Part shown: positions 40,300-53,163 of the stretch, one piece after another
Position numbering within the stretch: position 1 is the first letter of the stretch
Layout: every line of letters begins with the position of its first letter
NCBI GenBank assembly: GCA_034508935.3
Contig: CM067452.1
Location: 14,053,309-14,117,308 of the forward strand
DNA: 64,000 bases
Reading direction: 5' to 3'
Source of the DNA: Berghia stephanieae
Taxonomy: Eukaryota; Mollusca; Gastropoda; Nudibranchia; Aeolidiidae
Made by a program: the position numbers and the translations under genes
Notes under the pieces: model-generated
Seen by the model: only the letters and a program-made list of their open reading frames with translations
Database searches by the model: none
Told to the model about the DNA's origin: nothing

Positions 40300-41880
40300 T
40301 GCACTGTTACGAAAAGACATAGAATTTTAGATGATGGAGACCTGAGGGCATATTTAAATTGAAGGACATTCGGGTTAGTATTCCAGCCACCTCTTCCTCG
40401 TGTATCCTTGAAAACAATGTCTCCAAACGATCTTGTGAGAGCCTGTAATTAAGAATATATTTGTAGTAAGTCTCCGGCCGGGATATCAATTCTATGGATG
40501 TCAGTGTTGCCAAAAAATCCAATATAAATCCAGTTTTCCTCTTTGACTGTAGCATCGGTTGTTAGAGATGTCACATAAAGATGATTTATTATAATTTCTT
40601 GCAAAATGAATAAATTCAAACTTTTCCTCAAGATTTTTCTTTGTAATAGGGCTTTTAAATCCTTTTGTACAGAAAATACTGTTGTTGTATAAATCAAACA
40701 ATTTATCAAATATACGAATAAATTTACAAGTCGCTTCACTTCCAGCAAATTCAGGCAACTTCAAGTCATTCCTAAGAAACGTAATGGCAGAAGTAACAGA
40801 AGAGCTTAAAGTTTGGGCAGCAAGAGAAACTTTCATTTTATTTTTCTCATAATCAATATGTTTTCCTTTTAGCTTGTTGGTAAGGTTTAAGTTACTTTCA
40901 AGCTGCAATTTGTGAAATGCAACAATATAAGACCAATCAATTCTCTCCTGTCCATGGCGCAAACATTTCAGGTCGTCCAATGCATTTCCAAAATTTTTGA
41001 ATAAATGACAGACTTAAAAAATAAAAGGAATAGTTTTAGATGAATCCAATGGGTGAGGAAACAAGATCAATTACATCTGAACTTATAGTGCATCCAATAG
41101 CAGTTGCGGTCGCTTGGTTAATATAAGTTCCATCACACACAACCCCTTGAACAGAGAAGCCTGCCTCAGACAGCCAAACTATACCATCATTAATAATCCG
41201 TGCTTGCTGGGCTGCACTGATCTTATAAACAAGAAAAAAAAAACAACACTAGGGTGCTTAAAATATCGCTTTTGTCCAACAATGAGAAGAGTAAGACTTT
41301 CTGAAGCTAATGAGTCTAGTGATGCAACTTGAAGATGACCATGGTTCACATAGCCAGCGTACGTCTGGGATGCAGGGTCAAACACAACTTGCTTCCGAAT
41401 GGACATCGAATCAAACATAAGGCAAACATCCTTCATTAAATCATCCTTTTGAAGTTGAGCTTGCAAAGTATTAAAAACATCTGTCATAAAGCCTGGGGAG
41501 ACATTGTGGGATGCAGACCACCTACGAATGGTATCTGCATGAGGCAAATGCAAATACTTTCTGACATAATTATAAGTCTAAGCACCATAGAATTGCCAGG
41601 AAACAGCAAAGGATTTTAATTCGTCTGAAAAACGCATATTGTTTTTGAAATTATGGGCAGCTTTTAATTCATTTTCAATTAAAGTGGGGGTTTCCGCAGC
41701 AAAATTTTCTTTTACGATGTCAACATTTTCTTCTTTCAACAACTTTATCTTCTTCAAATCTTCCAAAAAGGATGACATTTGTACATCTCGACTGGTCAAC
41801 TTCTTCCTCATGCTACTGAATTGTTGTTTTTGATGAAGCATCTTTTCTAGGCATACAAGCAGCTTATTTTGGACCTCTTC
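40300..41880 (-). pseudogene. Decayed P-element/THAP9-like transposase
   Basis: Minus-strand pieces in order: KLTSRDVQMSSFLEDLKKIK (coiled coil, 41841-41578), then HLPHADTIRRWSASHNVSPG and DVCLMFDSMSIRKQVVFDP with YAGYVNHG (41553-41330), matching the start of the P-type RNase H-like domain with its first catalytic Asp. Next comes a central piece 40980-40501, then ILNYRLSQDRLETLFSRI (about 40445-40390), the block carrying the last catalytic Glu. At least three stops or frame changes separate them. The THAP DNA-binding exon is not visible upstream and no terminal repeats were found. Old and non-functional, and different from the intact P element at 58670. Confidence 0.75.
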
Positions 41881-41889
41881 TAAATGGCT

Positions 41890-42160
41890 TTTAACTGAAG
41901 TAAATACGATATGGATGATCTATAATTATATAAAAGATCAAGTGTGAAATAAAGGCATGTGCTACATCAACAGAAAGAAAACAATGTCTTCTTCTCTAAG
42001 CTATATTATCCTATGTACCAGTATGTTTCCTCTTATGTTAGATAATAGCAAATAAAATCTGCCCCCCCCCCCCCCCTCATCATGGATGGACTGGGAGATC
42101 ATTTACTGTTTCTCCCATCCCAACCCTCCCCCCCCCCCTCCACATACGTTTTCAAACTTG
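41890..42160. other. Intergenic with C runs
   Basis: C runs at about 42062-42076 and 42129-42138; nothing else recognised. Confidence 0.4.
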
Positions 42161-42162
42161 CT

Positions 42163-42415
42163 CTTGTCTTGGAATAAAATTACTTGGTTTTGTCATGGCC
42201 CTGGCCGGAGACCTTGGCTGAGACTGAGAGGGAAGCAGTCATATGTATAGTTAGTTTTTGGAGATGATGTTGTTTTTTTTTTTCCTTTTAAGTCACCTCT
42301 TTGTTATGTAGTGTTGTATTTTTAAAAATTATTATTTAGTTTAAGTTGTATCCTGTGCTTGTGTTTGGAGGAGACTGTTAGGTGATCTCATAGAATTAAA
42401 CCATTAAAAAGACAA
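42163..42415 (+). repeat. Retroposon family R fragment
   Basis: Shares 'acttggttttgtcatggccc', 'gaagcagtcatatgtatagt' and 'cttgtgtttggaggagact' with family R; both ends are missing. Confidence 0.6.
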
Positions 42416-42828
42416 GATCATCCCCTCGAAAACGAGCTGCTCCCGATTCTCCATTTGAAGATGATGCTACACCCAGTACGAGTAAGACCCCTAAAATTGA
42501 TGAACGTAATTAATTATATCATTAAAAGCGCTTAAGAGAATGAATTAATGGACTTAGCGCGCAGAATAAAATGAGTTATCATTATTATGATTATTCAGTG
42601 ACACAAGTGAGAAGCAGCAGCGGATCGCCAAACAGGTCGATATAAGTAGCTAGGCCATGTACAGTTACGTTTTTTTTTTTTTTTGTGTTTTCTTTTCTTG
42701 GGGGGGGGGGGGGGGGGGGGGGGGGCAGTTAGTATTCAATCGTACGGTGCGATAATTGTTCGCATTATTCGACCGTAAGCTGTGATAATTTTCTCACCGT
42801 GCACTCCATTTCGAATTAGATCGAAAAA
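42416..42828. other. Unassigned, with poly-T and poly-G runs
   Basis: A G run of about 25 bases lies at 42702-42726. A short plus-strand frame near 42415-42510 (KRAAPDSPFEDDATPSTSK) looks protein-like but has no identified context. Confidence 0.35.
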
Positions 42829-43135
42829 TGAATAATTGAGCTTTTATATAGCGCAATATCCACTAAAATGTGCTCAAAGCGCTTTACAAGGGGTCCCTGG
42901 TCAACAGCAACATTTAACATGTAGGACGGGACATGATGCCTGTCAGGCGATATTACAATTTTTCGGACAAAGACAACGTTGTCAACGGCCAGGTACTCAT
43001 TTTACACCTGAGTACGGTGAGAGAATGTGAGTAAAGAGCTTTTTCCAAGGACTCAACTATGCGCCGAGCGAGGCTCGAACCCAGGACCTTCCGATCCGAA
43101 AGCGAGTGGCATGTCACTTGATCACATAGCCGCAA
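42829..43135 (-). repeat. SINE-A copy, full length, well preserved
   Basis: About 305 bp from the tail 'gagcttttatatagcgcaat' to the head 'ttgatcacatagccgc'; A and B boxes are readable on the minus strand. Confidence 0.9.
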
Positions 43136-43139
43136 AACT

Positions 43140-44339
43140 TGTTTATTACTAGCACTATCTACTTTTCTTCGCACATTTGTGGAAAATCTTTTTTTTATTC
43201 TCCTTATTTAAAAGAAATATTGTAGTCTTAACATTTATCTTATCTCAACAAACCTTTGATTACATTGTTTTGTGTGTTTGGGTGTAAATGGCACGATGGC
43301 GTGTATGCATATGTGTGTGTGTGTGTTGTGTGTGTGTATGTGTGTATGTGTGTGTTTTATTTGCTGTCGTTTTCAAAAAGAAAATCTTTTATTTAAACAT
43401 CAAGGATTTTTTTGTTTCTTTAGGGTCTATATTATAGGATTTTTCCTTAACCTCTCCTTACTAGTCATTTCCAGAATTTTCCCCAAAACTTCACACCCAC
43501 CCAACACACACAAAAAAAAAAAAAACAAAAAAAAACAAAAAACAAACAGACTTATCTTACTCAAACTGAAAAGTAACAAGCACATTCTATACGTAATATT
43601 GTTCGACAAATATGAGCTCTATTACAGAATGTTAAGTTTTTATAGCTATAGCAAAAAGAAATGAAATCTGGATGAGAAAAGTGACGGTTGCATCGTAACA
43701 AATGTGACGATTTTCCAATAGGTGGTAGGTAAGGAGAGGGTTAAGACCACATGGATACAAGCTTGCTTTTCATACAGTGCGTTTTTTTTTTTTTTGGTTT
43801 TTTTTTTTTTGTTTTTTTTTTTTTGGTACTGACACTCTTGCTGCAATGTCCATCACTGCCATGTCCATTCACAGTTTCTAATCCAAACCAGTTGTGTGGA
43901 ATTAGTGGAATTATGTGTAAAATGCCTTACTCATGGACACAAGACAATGTCCAGAGGTTTTCACCATCACCCAACCGTCAGTGACCACGCTCAACATGTC
44001 TGTGATAAAGTCAAATCGATAGAAATCAGGCTCGTTATAGATTTATATCTACTCGGACATAATATTAATAATAAGAGTTTTCTGTTGTATCACGAGTCAC
44101 TCAGTACAGACGAAAAATCAAGAGTAGCATAATATAAAAATACATTTATATCTAATAATATGTCACATGGAAATTATTGATAAATTACAAATTATATGAT
44201 TTTGTAGAAGACAGTATTAATGGATTTTTATATTTATTATTAAAGAAATAAAACAGATTATACATACAATAACTGGTCGAAGTAACGAGCAGAATGTACT
44301 AAAATTGAAACGCATACACAAACTCATACATACACAAAC

Positions 44340-44401
<62 letters not shown>

Positions 44402-44500
44402 TTTCAGCCTCCCTAACATCATAAACAACATCCAATAAAGAATGCTTCTTTTATTTTGCACCTCTAGTTAGGCAGTTTCAGTTAACTCATCGTTCAAATA
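43140..44500. other. Intergenic: (GT)n, poly-T, (TC)n
   Basis: (GT)-rich at 43310-43360, T-runs at about 43782-43825 and (TC)n at 44343-44398. No gene is recognised. Confidence 0.5.
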
Positions 44501-44516
44501 AATGTATAAAAACAGT

Positions 44517-47500
44517 GGGAGCAAGTAGCAAACGTTCACGTCGTGCTCCTGTAATCCTTCTCTGAAGGAGACTGATTGCTACACTACGCGACCAGAGAGA
44601 ATAAATTGGGCGGTAAAAGGATAGCCCCTCGGCCCAGACAATGGAAAACTTCAATGTTGTAAGTTTCAACACAGAAGGAATCTCCCATACCAAATGCAAG
44701 ATACTGACAGAGCTAAAAGCAGATATAATTTGCTTACAGGAAACCCACAAAGACTCAAAACCACATTGCATACCTGGCATGCAACTAGTAATACACCACG
44801 AACACCCAAAATATGGAAGTGCCATGTACACTCGAGAAAAATCTACCATACTGAAAAGCGATGATCACTCAGAAAATGACATTGAGATTCTCAGAGTAGA
44901 AACAACACTGATTACCATCATATCTGTGTACAAACCTCCATTAACCCCATTCAAGTGGCCCCAAATGAATCTATCCGACAGAAAACCAACCCTGATCATT
45001 GGAGATTTTAACAGCCATAACACTATATGGGAATATGAGCAAAATAACCTTGACGGAGATGCTGTTGAGGAATGGGCGGCCGGCAATGACCTCACAATCC
45101 TCCATAACCCCAAAGACAAGAAAACCTTTATGAGTGCCCGGTGGAAGAAAGGTTACAATCCGGACCTGGCATTCATATCCTCTCAACACTTCTCAAACTT
45201 TGAAAGGACTGTAGGTGAGCCTCTACCGAAATCTCAACACAGATCTATTACCATCAGCATCAAACCAGCTGTTAAAGCCCTCGAATCAAATGCGATACCA
45301 CGATTCAATTTTAGAAAAGCAAATTGGGAAAGCTTTACTAAAGATTTAGACAATGAGATCACCAATATAAAAAGTGACCCACAGAGATACGACGACTTTA
45401 GAACACTCATATGGAAAGTTGCAAAGAAAAACATCCCCAGAGGATGCCGAAAAAGTTATATTCCATGTCTCCAAGATGAAAGCAAGAAACTATATGAAAG
45501 ATACATTGAATCATACAAGGTGGATCCTTTCAGTGAAGAAACCCTAGAACTGGGTGAAGAACTCACATCAATGATAGCCGATGAAAGATCAGAAAGATGG
45601 AAGGAATTAATAACCTCCACCAATATGACCCTAAACAGCAAAAAGGCCTGGACTACAATTTCAAAACTGAATAATGACAAAAATACCCAGACAAGAGTGG
45701 CTGCAGTAACACCTGACCAAGTAGCACATCAGCTTCTACTGAATGGGAAACCAGCCAAGAAAGCACGAGGCCAACTAAAAGCCCTGAAACGTGAAATGGA
45801 CAAAGCCCTCAAGGATAGTGAAGATCATATTGACTCTTTTACCCTGGAGGAGCTACTAGAGGCCTTGTCCCATCTGAAGGCAGGAAAAGCATCTGGACTG
45901 GATGGAATCACAACTGAGATGATTCAACACTTTGGCCCGAGAACCCTATCCTGGCTATTGGACCTCTTCAATGTATGCGCAAGGACAAACAGGCTGCCAA
46001 GTGCATGGAGGAAAGCAAGAGTAGTCGCCCTACTGAAACCGGGGAAAGATCCAAAATCCAAGAAAAGCTATCGCCCGATCTCCCTCCTGTGCGTCGCATA
46101 CAAGCTATTTGAGCGAATGGTTATGTCCCGCATGTCACCCAGTCTAGACGAACAACTGTCTCCAGACCAGGCTGGATTCCGACCAGGACGGTCAACATGT
46201 GGTCAACTTCTAAACCTTACACAATTCATAGAAGATGGGTTTGAGACAAAACAGGTCACTGGCACAGTCTTCGTCGACCTCACTGCAGCCTATGACAAAG
46301 TGAATCACAAGATCCTACTCCTCAAAGTGGCTAAAATGATAAAGAATAAGAAAATTGTAAATATTATCCAGTCACTTCTCGAAAACAGGCGCTTCTTTGT
46401 TGAAATGGATGGCCGGAAGAGCAGGTGGCGCACCCAGAAGAATGGTCTTCCCCAAGGATCAGTGCTGGCTCCAACACTTTTCAACATATATACAAATGAT
46501 CAGCCTAAGTTCCCAAATATCCGCCGATTCATATATGCTGATGACCTATGCCTCGCAACACAAGATGTGTCCTTCCAACCAATCGAGAGCAGACTGACAA
46601 TTGCCCTGGACACCCTTACAAAGTACTACACTAAAAACTCGCTGAACGCCAACCCAGGGAAAACACAAGTGTGTGCATTTCACCTCAACAACCACCAAGC
46701 CCACAAAAAACTTAACATCAAGTGGAATGGCCAGACATTAGAGTACAACTACCACCCAGTGTACCTCGGAGTGACGCTTGATCGGACTCTGTCCTTCAGA
46801 GAACACGTGAGGAAGACCAAGGCAAAAGTGTCCACGCGTAATGCCCTCCTTGGAAAGCTGGCAAACATGAACTGGGGAACTGACCCTAAAACCCTAAGGA
46901 CACAGCATTGGCCCTCAGCTACTCAACTGCGGAGTACTGCTCAGCTGTATGGGCCCGATCATGCCATGCCTCCAAGCTAGACCCCGAGCTCAACAACGCC
47001 TGCCGGATCATAACGGGCCAGCTGAGAGCAACACCATTACCACTGGTCTACCGTGCAGCAGGAATAGCCCCACCACACATCCGGAGGGAAACTCATGCCC
47101 AAATACAAAAATACAAACAGGAAATGGACCAGAGACACCCCCTTTATGACCACAATTGCCCCAAAAGCAGGCTCAAATCAAGGAAAAGCTTCCTCACAGT
47201 AGAGAGCCTTCACCCAGACCACTCAGCATTCTCCCGCCTGGACAAATGGGTAGAATGGGACAAGACAGCAAACGATGCCCTCCAGCCCCCAACAGAAAAG
47301 CTCCCAGCAGGCACAGACCTCAAGAGAAAAGAATGGGTGGCGTTGAACAGAGCTAGAGCAAAGGTGGGAAACACCGCCACCAACCTCTTTAAATGGAAAA
47401 TCTCACCGAGCACTGAATGCCCATGCGGTCACCCCAGACAGACCATGGACCACATCCTGTCTGAATGCTCGCTGGGACCTCACTGCACCAATGCTGACCT

Positions 47501-47564
47501 GAGGGAATGCAACCAGACTGCCCGGGACTGGCTGACTCACTGGCGCGACAAGATATGATGATGA
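44517..47564 (+). mobile_element. Near-intact APE-type LINE, 3.05 kb, with 12-bp target-site duplication
   Basis: An exact 12-bp duplication TATAAAAACAGT (44505-44516 and 47565-47576) bounds the element. It has a 124-base 5' UTR, one endonuclease + reverse transcriptase reading frame, and practically no 3' UTR: the stop codon overlaps the terminal (ATG)n. No ORF1 is present. The compact single-ORF plan is RTE-like, while the C-terminal CPCGHPRQTMDHILSEC knuckle is of the kind seen in Jockey-related LINEs, so I leave the clade open. Both ends are intact and only one frameshift is seen, so it is young. Confidence 0.88.
44641..47558 (+). CDS. LINE endonuclease/reverse transcriptase, one frameshift
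   Basis: ATG 44641. The N-terminus MENFNVVSFNTEGI, ICLQETH, IIGDFNSHN and the SQHRSITISI block are the apurinic-type endonuclease (residues about 1-210). Reverse transcriptase spans about 430-720: KSYRPISLLCVAYKLFERM, DQAGFRPGRSTCGQLL, FVDLTAAYDKVNH, LPQGSVLAPTLFNIYTND and the catalytic FIYADDL. After about 46900 the frame shifts by one base: the first frame stops at 46980, while the second (open from 46908) continues as ALSYSTAEYCSAVWARSCHA through CPCGHPRQTMDHIL to the stop at 47556-47558. One missing base near 46900 explains it. Full length would be about 970 aa. The copy is probably disabled unless frameshifting occurs. Confidence 0.88.
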
Positions 47565-47599
47565 TATAAAAACAGTAATTTTGTTGGGTTTTTTTTTTT

Positions 47600-47925
<326 letters not shown>

Positions 47926-48127
47926 TTTGGTAACATTACCAGATTGGATTATTTTATTCCAAACTGCCTATTTTGGATTATTTAGTCGTCAAGTTTTGAT
48001 TTTTTAAAATTATTTTGCCTGGAAGAAAATTTAGAAATTACAAATTATTTCATGCAACAGCAATAACACATCTTGGATACCATTATTTATTATCTTTACT
48101 ATTGTCATGGCATTTCTCTACTTCTCT

Positions 48128-48400
48128 AGCTATTAGGGTAAGCTAGAGAAAGTGCACTGTGGTCTTGTTGTATGAGAATGAGACGCGCTTTCGGATCGGA
48201 AGGTCCTGGGTTTGAGCATCGATCTGTAAATAGTTGATTCCTTGGAAAAAGCTCTTTACTCACGTTTTCTCACCGTACTCAGGTGTAAAATGATATCTGG
48301 CCGTTAACAGCGTCGTCTTTGTCGTTAAAAGGCGCCCGACATGTTAAGTGTTGCTGTTGGCCAGGGACACTTTGTAAAGTACTTTTAGCACAAGTAGTTT
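48128..48400 (+). repeat. SINE-A copy, diverged
   Basis: 'gctttcggatcggaaggtcc', 'tccttggaaaaagctcttta' and 'ctcaggtgtaaaatg' are retained; the tail is degraded. Confidence 0.75.
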
Positions 48401-49855
48401 TTATTTTTATTTTTTGTTTGCGTTTTTTTTTTTGTTTTTGTTGTTTTTATTGGGGGGGGGGGGGGTAGAGATATTGTTTCTGGAATTTTGATTTTTCTTT
48501 TTAATCTGAATATCGTAAAGGTTTGGATTATATACAATATTTTATCTGAGCTCACCAACGACCCAAGCTGAGCTCCTCACCGCGATGCTCGGCCCACTGC
48601 CGGCTACGAGCTGTATTTTGGGTTTTTTTTTCCCTTCCCTCTTCTTTTGACCTATTTCTGTTGTACTCAAGTTTTGGAACAAAGAAATGGACGGTTCGTG
48701 AAATCACTTCCCCATAACTTAGATGGGATAAACCAAAACAATTTTCATACTAAAGACAAAGTAAGGAGTGGATGTTCAAGTTCATAATGGATTTTATTAA
48801 TGTTATGAAATGTAAATGTAAGGAATCTTAAAATTAAAACTCCTTTTCATGTGATAAAAAGCCCAACTAGTCGGCCTGTCTTCTAGTTACCTGCACTTTC
48901 ACTCGCCAACTCCAATGACGATGTTAGATGGATTTTAATTTTAATGGAGGAGGGGGGGGGGGGGGGGGGGGGGGGGTCTATGGTATACTCTAAAAACCAA
49001 AATTATTTATATCTTTGTTGCTTGTTACATAAATGTAAATGTTTGTTTAAAATTAGATAACCCTAAAACCTTTTAAAATGTTTCCTGTTTTCTCCATATG
49101 GTTAATATTAATATACTGACTCAGCGTTTTTGTTTTTTTTTACACATTACTTTATTTTGAGTACCGAGACATCGAGATCTCAAAACATATTCTCGTTTTT
49201 AACGCCTGATATTTGGCATGATAACTCCTTAGGACAGTCTCTAATACTAATACCGCAGAAGCTGATTTTGAGTATCTTTAATACTTTTACTTTTACACAT
49301 ATTCAGCCTCCTATTAATTCTTAGGATTTATCGAGAAAAATGTCCTAAACTACAGCTAATTAAAAGAATCTCTTTGTAATTGTAAGGTGATAAATTTACA
49401 TCTAGAACTAGAGTGGCGAAATTCCCACAATTTCTGGCAGTTGTCTAGTTCAAAATGAAAATGACATTTTGATTCGAGAACGGAAAAATAGGTAATTTCA
49501 TTTTATTCATATCTGACCTTACGCTTACAACCTTAATCAATGGTAATTTTAGGAACTTTAGACAAATTTTTGACTTTTGAAACCTAAGAAAATGGATTCT
49601 CTACATATCTATGTTTACAAAGGAATCACCCCCCCCCCCCCCCAAACAAAAAAAAAAAAAAACCCAAACAAAACAAACCGATTTTCGTTTTTTTTTTTCT
49701 TTCTTATGAATCTCAAAATTTGAGTAGCACAGGATCCGCATATCTCCCTAATTAAAATTCTTGCGATACTGTTGGTGAGATTTTAATACTGAAATTTTTA
49801 TTTAAGTCCACCAGAATTAGTGAATCCATATATTTCGATATTTTAAAACCAAACA
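48401..49855. other. Intergenic, simple runs only
   Basis: G runs at 48451-48464 and 48950-48976 and a C run at 49629-49643. No gene is recognised. Confidence 0.45.
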
Positions 49856-49857
49856 AA

Positions 49858-50832
49858 GGCTGCGGCTATTCGGACTCGAGTCTTGATAGTATAATCTAAG
49901 CCGTGGCTATTCAGACTCCCAATTCCAATGCGCATGTGCAATCAACAGGTTTTTTGGACTCAGTCTGAATAGTCTTCCATGGCAGTATATATATATTTTT
50001 CATTTTATATTCTTTAAGTGTTGATAACTATAAATAGAATTAATAAAAATAAAAATAACAATTATAGTAACTTTATTTGATAAAAGAAAGACAAAATCAT
50101 TGATCAAAACTAACAAAATTCAGTTAAAATCTTTAGAAAGGAAAAGCTTTGTTAAACAACACAACGCGATGTCTAAACAAAATCAGGACAATATTTTTTT
50201 AATTAACATATTCTAAAAAGTAAAAGTGTTAGACAGGCAGCAATCCTTCTACAGTCTGAAGCAGGGGTTATGAGAGTCATGAGTCATTTTGACATGAGTA
50301 AAACAGAATTTCTTCTGAACTCTTTCTTATATTTCTTTATCAGTTTTGCCCACTGTTGCACTGTGTTTCATTGCGTACGCATATTGGACTTTGGATTCAT
50401 ACATCTTTCATACAGGTTACAATAAATTTCTCATTCAACCCTTAGAATCTCAATCATTACAGAGTCCGAATAAACTATTGTGCGGCTATGTGAATGTTGT
50501 CTTGTGGTATGACACTCGCTTTCGGATCGGAAGGTCCTGGGTTCGAGCCTCACGCTCGGCGCATACTTGAGTCCTTGGAAGAGGCTCTTTACTCACATTC
50601 TCTCACTGTACTCAGGTGTAAAATGAGTACCTGGTCGTTAACAGCGTTGTCTTTGTCCGAAAATTATAATATCGCCTAACAGACGTCATGTCCCGTCCTA
50701 AATGTTAAATGTTGCTGTTGACCAGGGACCCCGTTGTAAAGCGCTTTGAGCACATTTAGTGGATATTGCGCTATATAAAGCTCAATTAAATTTAAAAAAA
50801 AAAAATTCAGACTCGAGTCCGAATTGCCACGT
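49858..50832. mobile_element. Possible TIR element carrying SINE-A
   Basis: Ends share 'ttcggactcgagtc' in inverted orientation (about 49870 and 50808). Related 'attcagact' / 'agtctgaat' inverted motifs lie at 49912-49975. No clear target-site duplication. SINE-A lies inside. Confidence 0.4.
50480..50790 (+). repeat. SINE-A copy, full length, well preserved
   Basis: Head 'gcggctatgtgaatgttgtc' with 'tggtatgacactcgctttcg' and B box 'ggtcctgggttcgagcc'. Tail 'tgtaaagcgctttgagcac' ... 'gcgctatataaagctc' and A-rich end. Confidence 0.9.
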
Positions 50833-53030
50833 CGCAAAACAAAGCTATAGTCTGTTCCAAGTCCAGTGTGCATCTATTAAACATTGTGGCCAGAATATCA
50901 CAAATTCCTCCAAAGTTATGAAATGTGGTGCCATGATTTTTTGCTTATATTTTAAGTGACATTACGAATTTTGAATACCATTAGTGATTGACCAAACAGT
51001 TTTCTCACAATTTCTAATTCTTTTAATCTTTTCGTTTGCCATAAAATATGACTCAAACATTAAACTGTTTACATAATGGTTTGTTCATTCTCTTTCTGTG
51101 GGGAAAATAATCACAACAAAGTTGCATTCAGTGACGTAGCTTAGCAAATAATTTTGGGTTGTTTGAAATAGTTAATAATAGATAGCATACATCTAGTACT
51201 TTACAGAGTTGAAAACAGGCTCACAGCGTTTATACATTATCTCTTCCCTGGTGGACAACAGGCTTAAAATACACTGGACGACACAAGCAGCCATTAGCTG
51301 TTATACATTTTTCGGACAATGATGTAAAAAAACCCAAAAAACAGGGGCTCCTCAAATTTTTACACTCATCTCCGATAGAACAAGGAGAAATGCCTTTCAC
51401 AAAGACATAAGACCCGACCAACTATTGAGCAAGACAACTCATAAAGGTCAGACAAGACATGTCATGAAATCCCACTGGTCACCCATCGAGTACGCTATGA
51501 TGTGTTCGCCATTCATGCATTATGTTTGCTGGAAGGAGGGGGGGGGGGGGGGGTGCTTTGAACTTTTTAATTGGAGATATCGCTGAATGTCAACTTCTCT
51601 AACACCAGATTCTTGTACGTTTTGAACAGTATAACTTTTCAAAGGAACCATGATTTTCAAACAAGAGATGCATAAAATTAAGATGACATAAATAAATTTA
51701 TTAATATTAATTTGACCTCTACCCTCTGAGTTTCTGTTTGTGAGCCATATTGCTATTTGCCGCATGCCATGAAAATGAATTCTGCACTTCGCCTCTCTGG
51801 AAATTGTAAATTTACCTCTTTGTGACAATTTGCATGTTTAATCCATATTTTTTAAATTAGTTTTTATGAATGTAGAATTCACAACAGGGAGCTATGCCTC
51901 TAGCTTTCAAATATTAAATTGTAACAATTGTTTATGTCAAGTGAGTACAAAGTGTACAATTTGCTGTGTCATTTTGAACACAGGGTGGCAATTTTAGTGA
52001 GTAGTGCACACAAATCTCGTGAAAAGTAAACCACTGGTCAAGCCTGTGGACGAGTTCAGTGATCGTTATCACAATAGAATTCACTGTGTATAAAATTGTA
52101 TAGTATAACATCAAAATGTTCAATCATCCTAGACCCTTCGTTTTTTTTATATTCCGTAAAGAAGAAAAATCCTAAAGTTTGGTACTGTAACCAATGCACA
52201 CAAAAAAATCAGCTTAATGTCACTAACAATTCTAGTGTTCGAGCCAATTATCATTAAGATTAAAATCCATCAGAAGGTTGTGAAGATATCCACAATGATA
52301 TCAAATTTGGACTGATGTTTAGAAAAACAACTGATTTTTCAAATTAAAATAATAAAGTGAAAGAGGCTGTTATTGGTTTCCCTGCTATTTCAACATTTAT
52401 TATACCATAAATATCCATGATTGCCCCAATTGTACACGTCATGATATCAGTTAACCTCCACTGACCTCAGACAGGCAGCTAACAGGGAAGGTTAATGAAC
52501 CCTTGAGAGTTCCATCCACTTATATATAAACTTATTTTGCTTTCTTGGTTCCATATGAACTAGTGCTGATACCATGTGAATGTGTTCTGATTGGTCAGTA
52601 ACAAAGCAATCTCATTGGGAAATTTTTGTTTGTTTAAGAGTAAGAGTACGAGATGATGTGATGATCGTCGGGTATCAAGCATCAGCGATATCAACTGCCA
52701 ATTATTGTTTCAGGATGTCGCTAAACAGTGGTTTTGTTAAAATTCATGTCACTATTTTGCGTTTTTTATTACTAATAACATATATAGATAGCAAAAGAAT
52801 CAGACCAGAGCAGAGGTCAATGTCACTATCCAGGGGTTGTCGTTATTCACGGGGGTGTAGTGTCATTATCAAGAGGTTATACTGTACAATAGAAAAAAAT
52901 TTGGTCAACCAACTTCAGTGTGCCATATTACAAGACTACTAGAATTAGGCATGCGAGTATTATACCACTCCATAGTTATATAATTTATATTTATTCATTA
53001 CTTTAATGTAATCTTCTTTACTTTTCTGTT
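50833..53030. other. Intergenic, no supported gene
   Basis: A G run lies at 51539-51553. Open frames here are short and motif-free. Nothing is recognised. Confidence 0.45.
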
Positions 53031-53037
53031 TCCACAG

Positions 53038-53163
53038 AGAAAATGGTGGAAAGAAGGGATGGCATATTCACCTTGTAGTTTATACATTCTTACTTTGTGC
53101 GCTTTGATGAGACGATACAAAATGAAAAAACATAAGATGAAGAGACGTGAGAAAGTCATATGA
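53038..53163 (+). CDS. Possible terminal exon of an unidentified plus-strand gene
   Basis: A strong acceptor (CTTTTCTGTTTCCACAG) is followed in phase 0 by RKWWKEGMAYSPCSLYILTL and CALMRRYKMKKHKMKRREKVI, then TGA. A hydrophobic patch followed by a Lys/Arg-rich tail could be the end of a membrane protein. No upstream exon was found and I do not recognise the sequence. Confidence 0.25.
   Translation, partial: RKWWKEGMAYSPCSLYILTLCALMRRYKMKKHKMKRREKVI

Noticed and set aside
42415-42510. Short protein-like frame KRAAPDSPFEDDATPSTSK
   Set aside because: Too short and without splice or promoter context to call a gene; kept only as a remark.
50483-50560. True tRNA gene
   Set aside because: The tRNA-Pro-like region is the head of SINE-A: it continues into the SINE body, occurs in several copies and does not close a proper acceptor stem.
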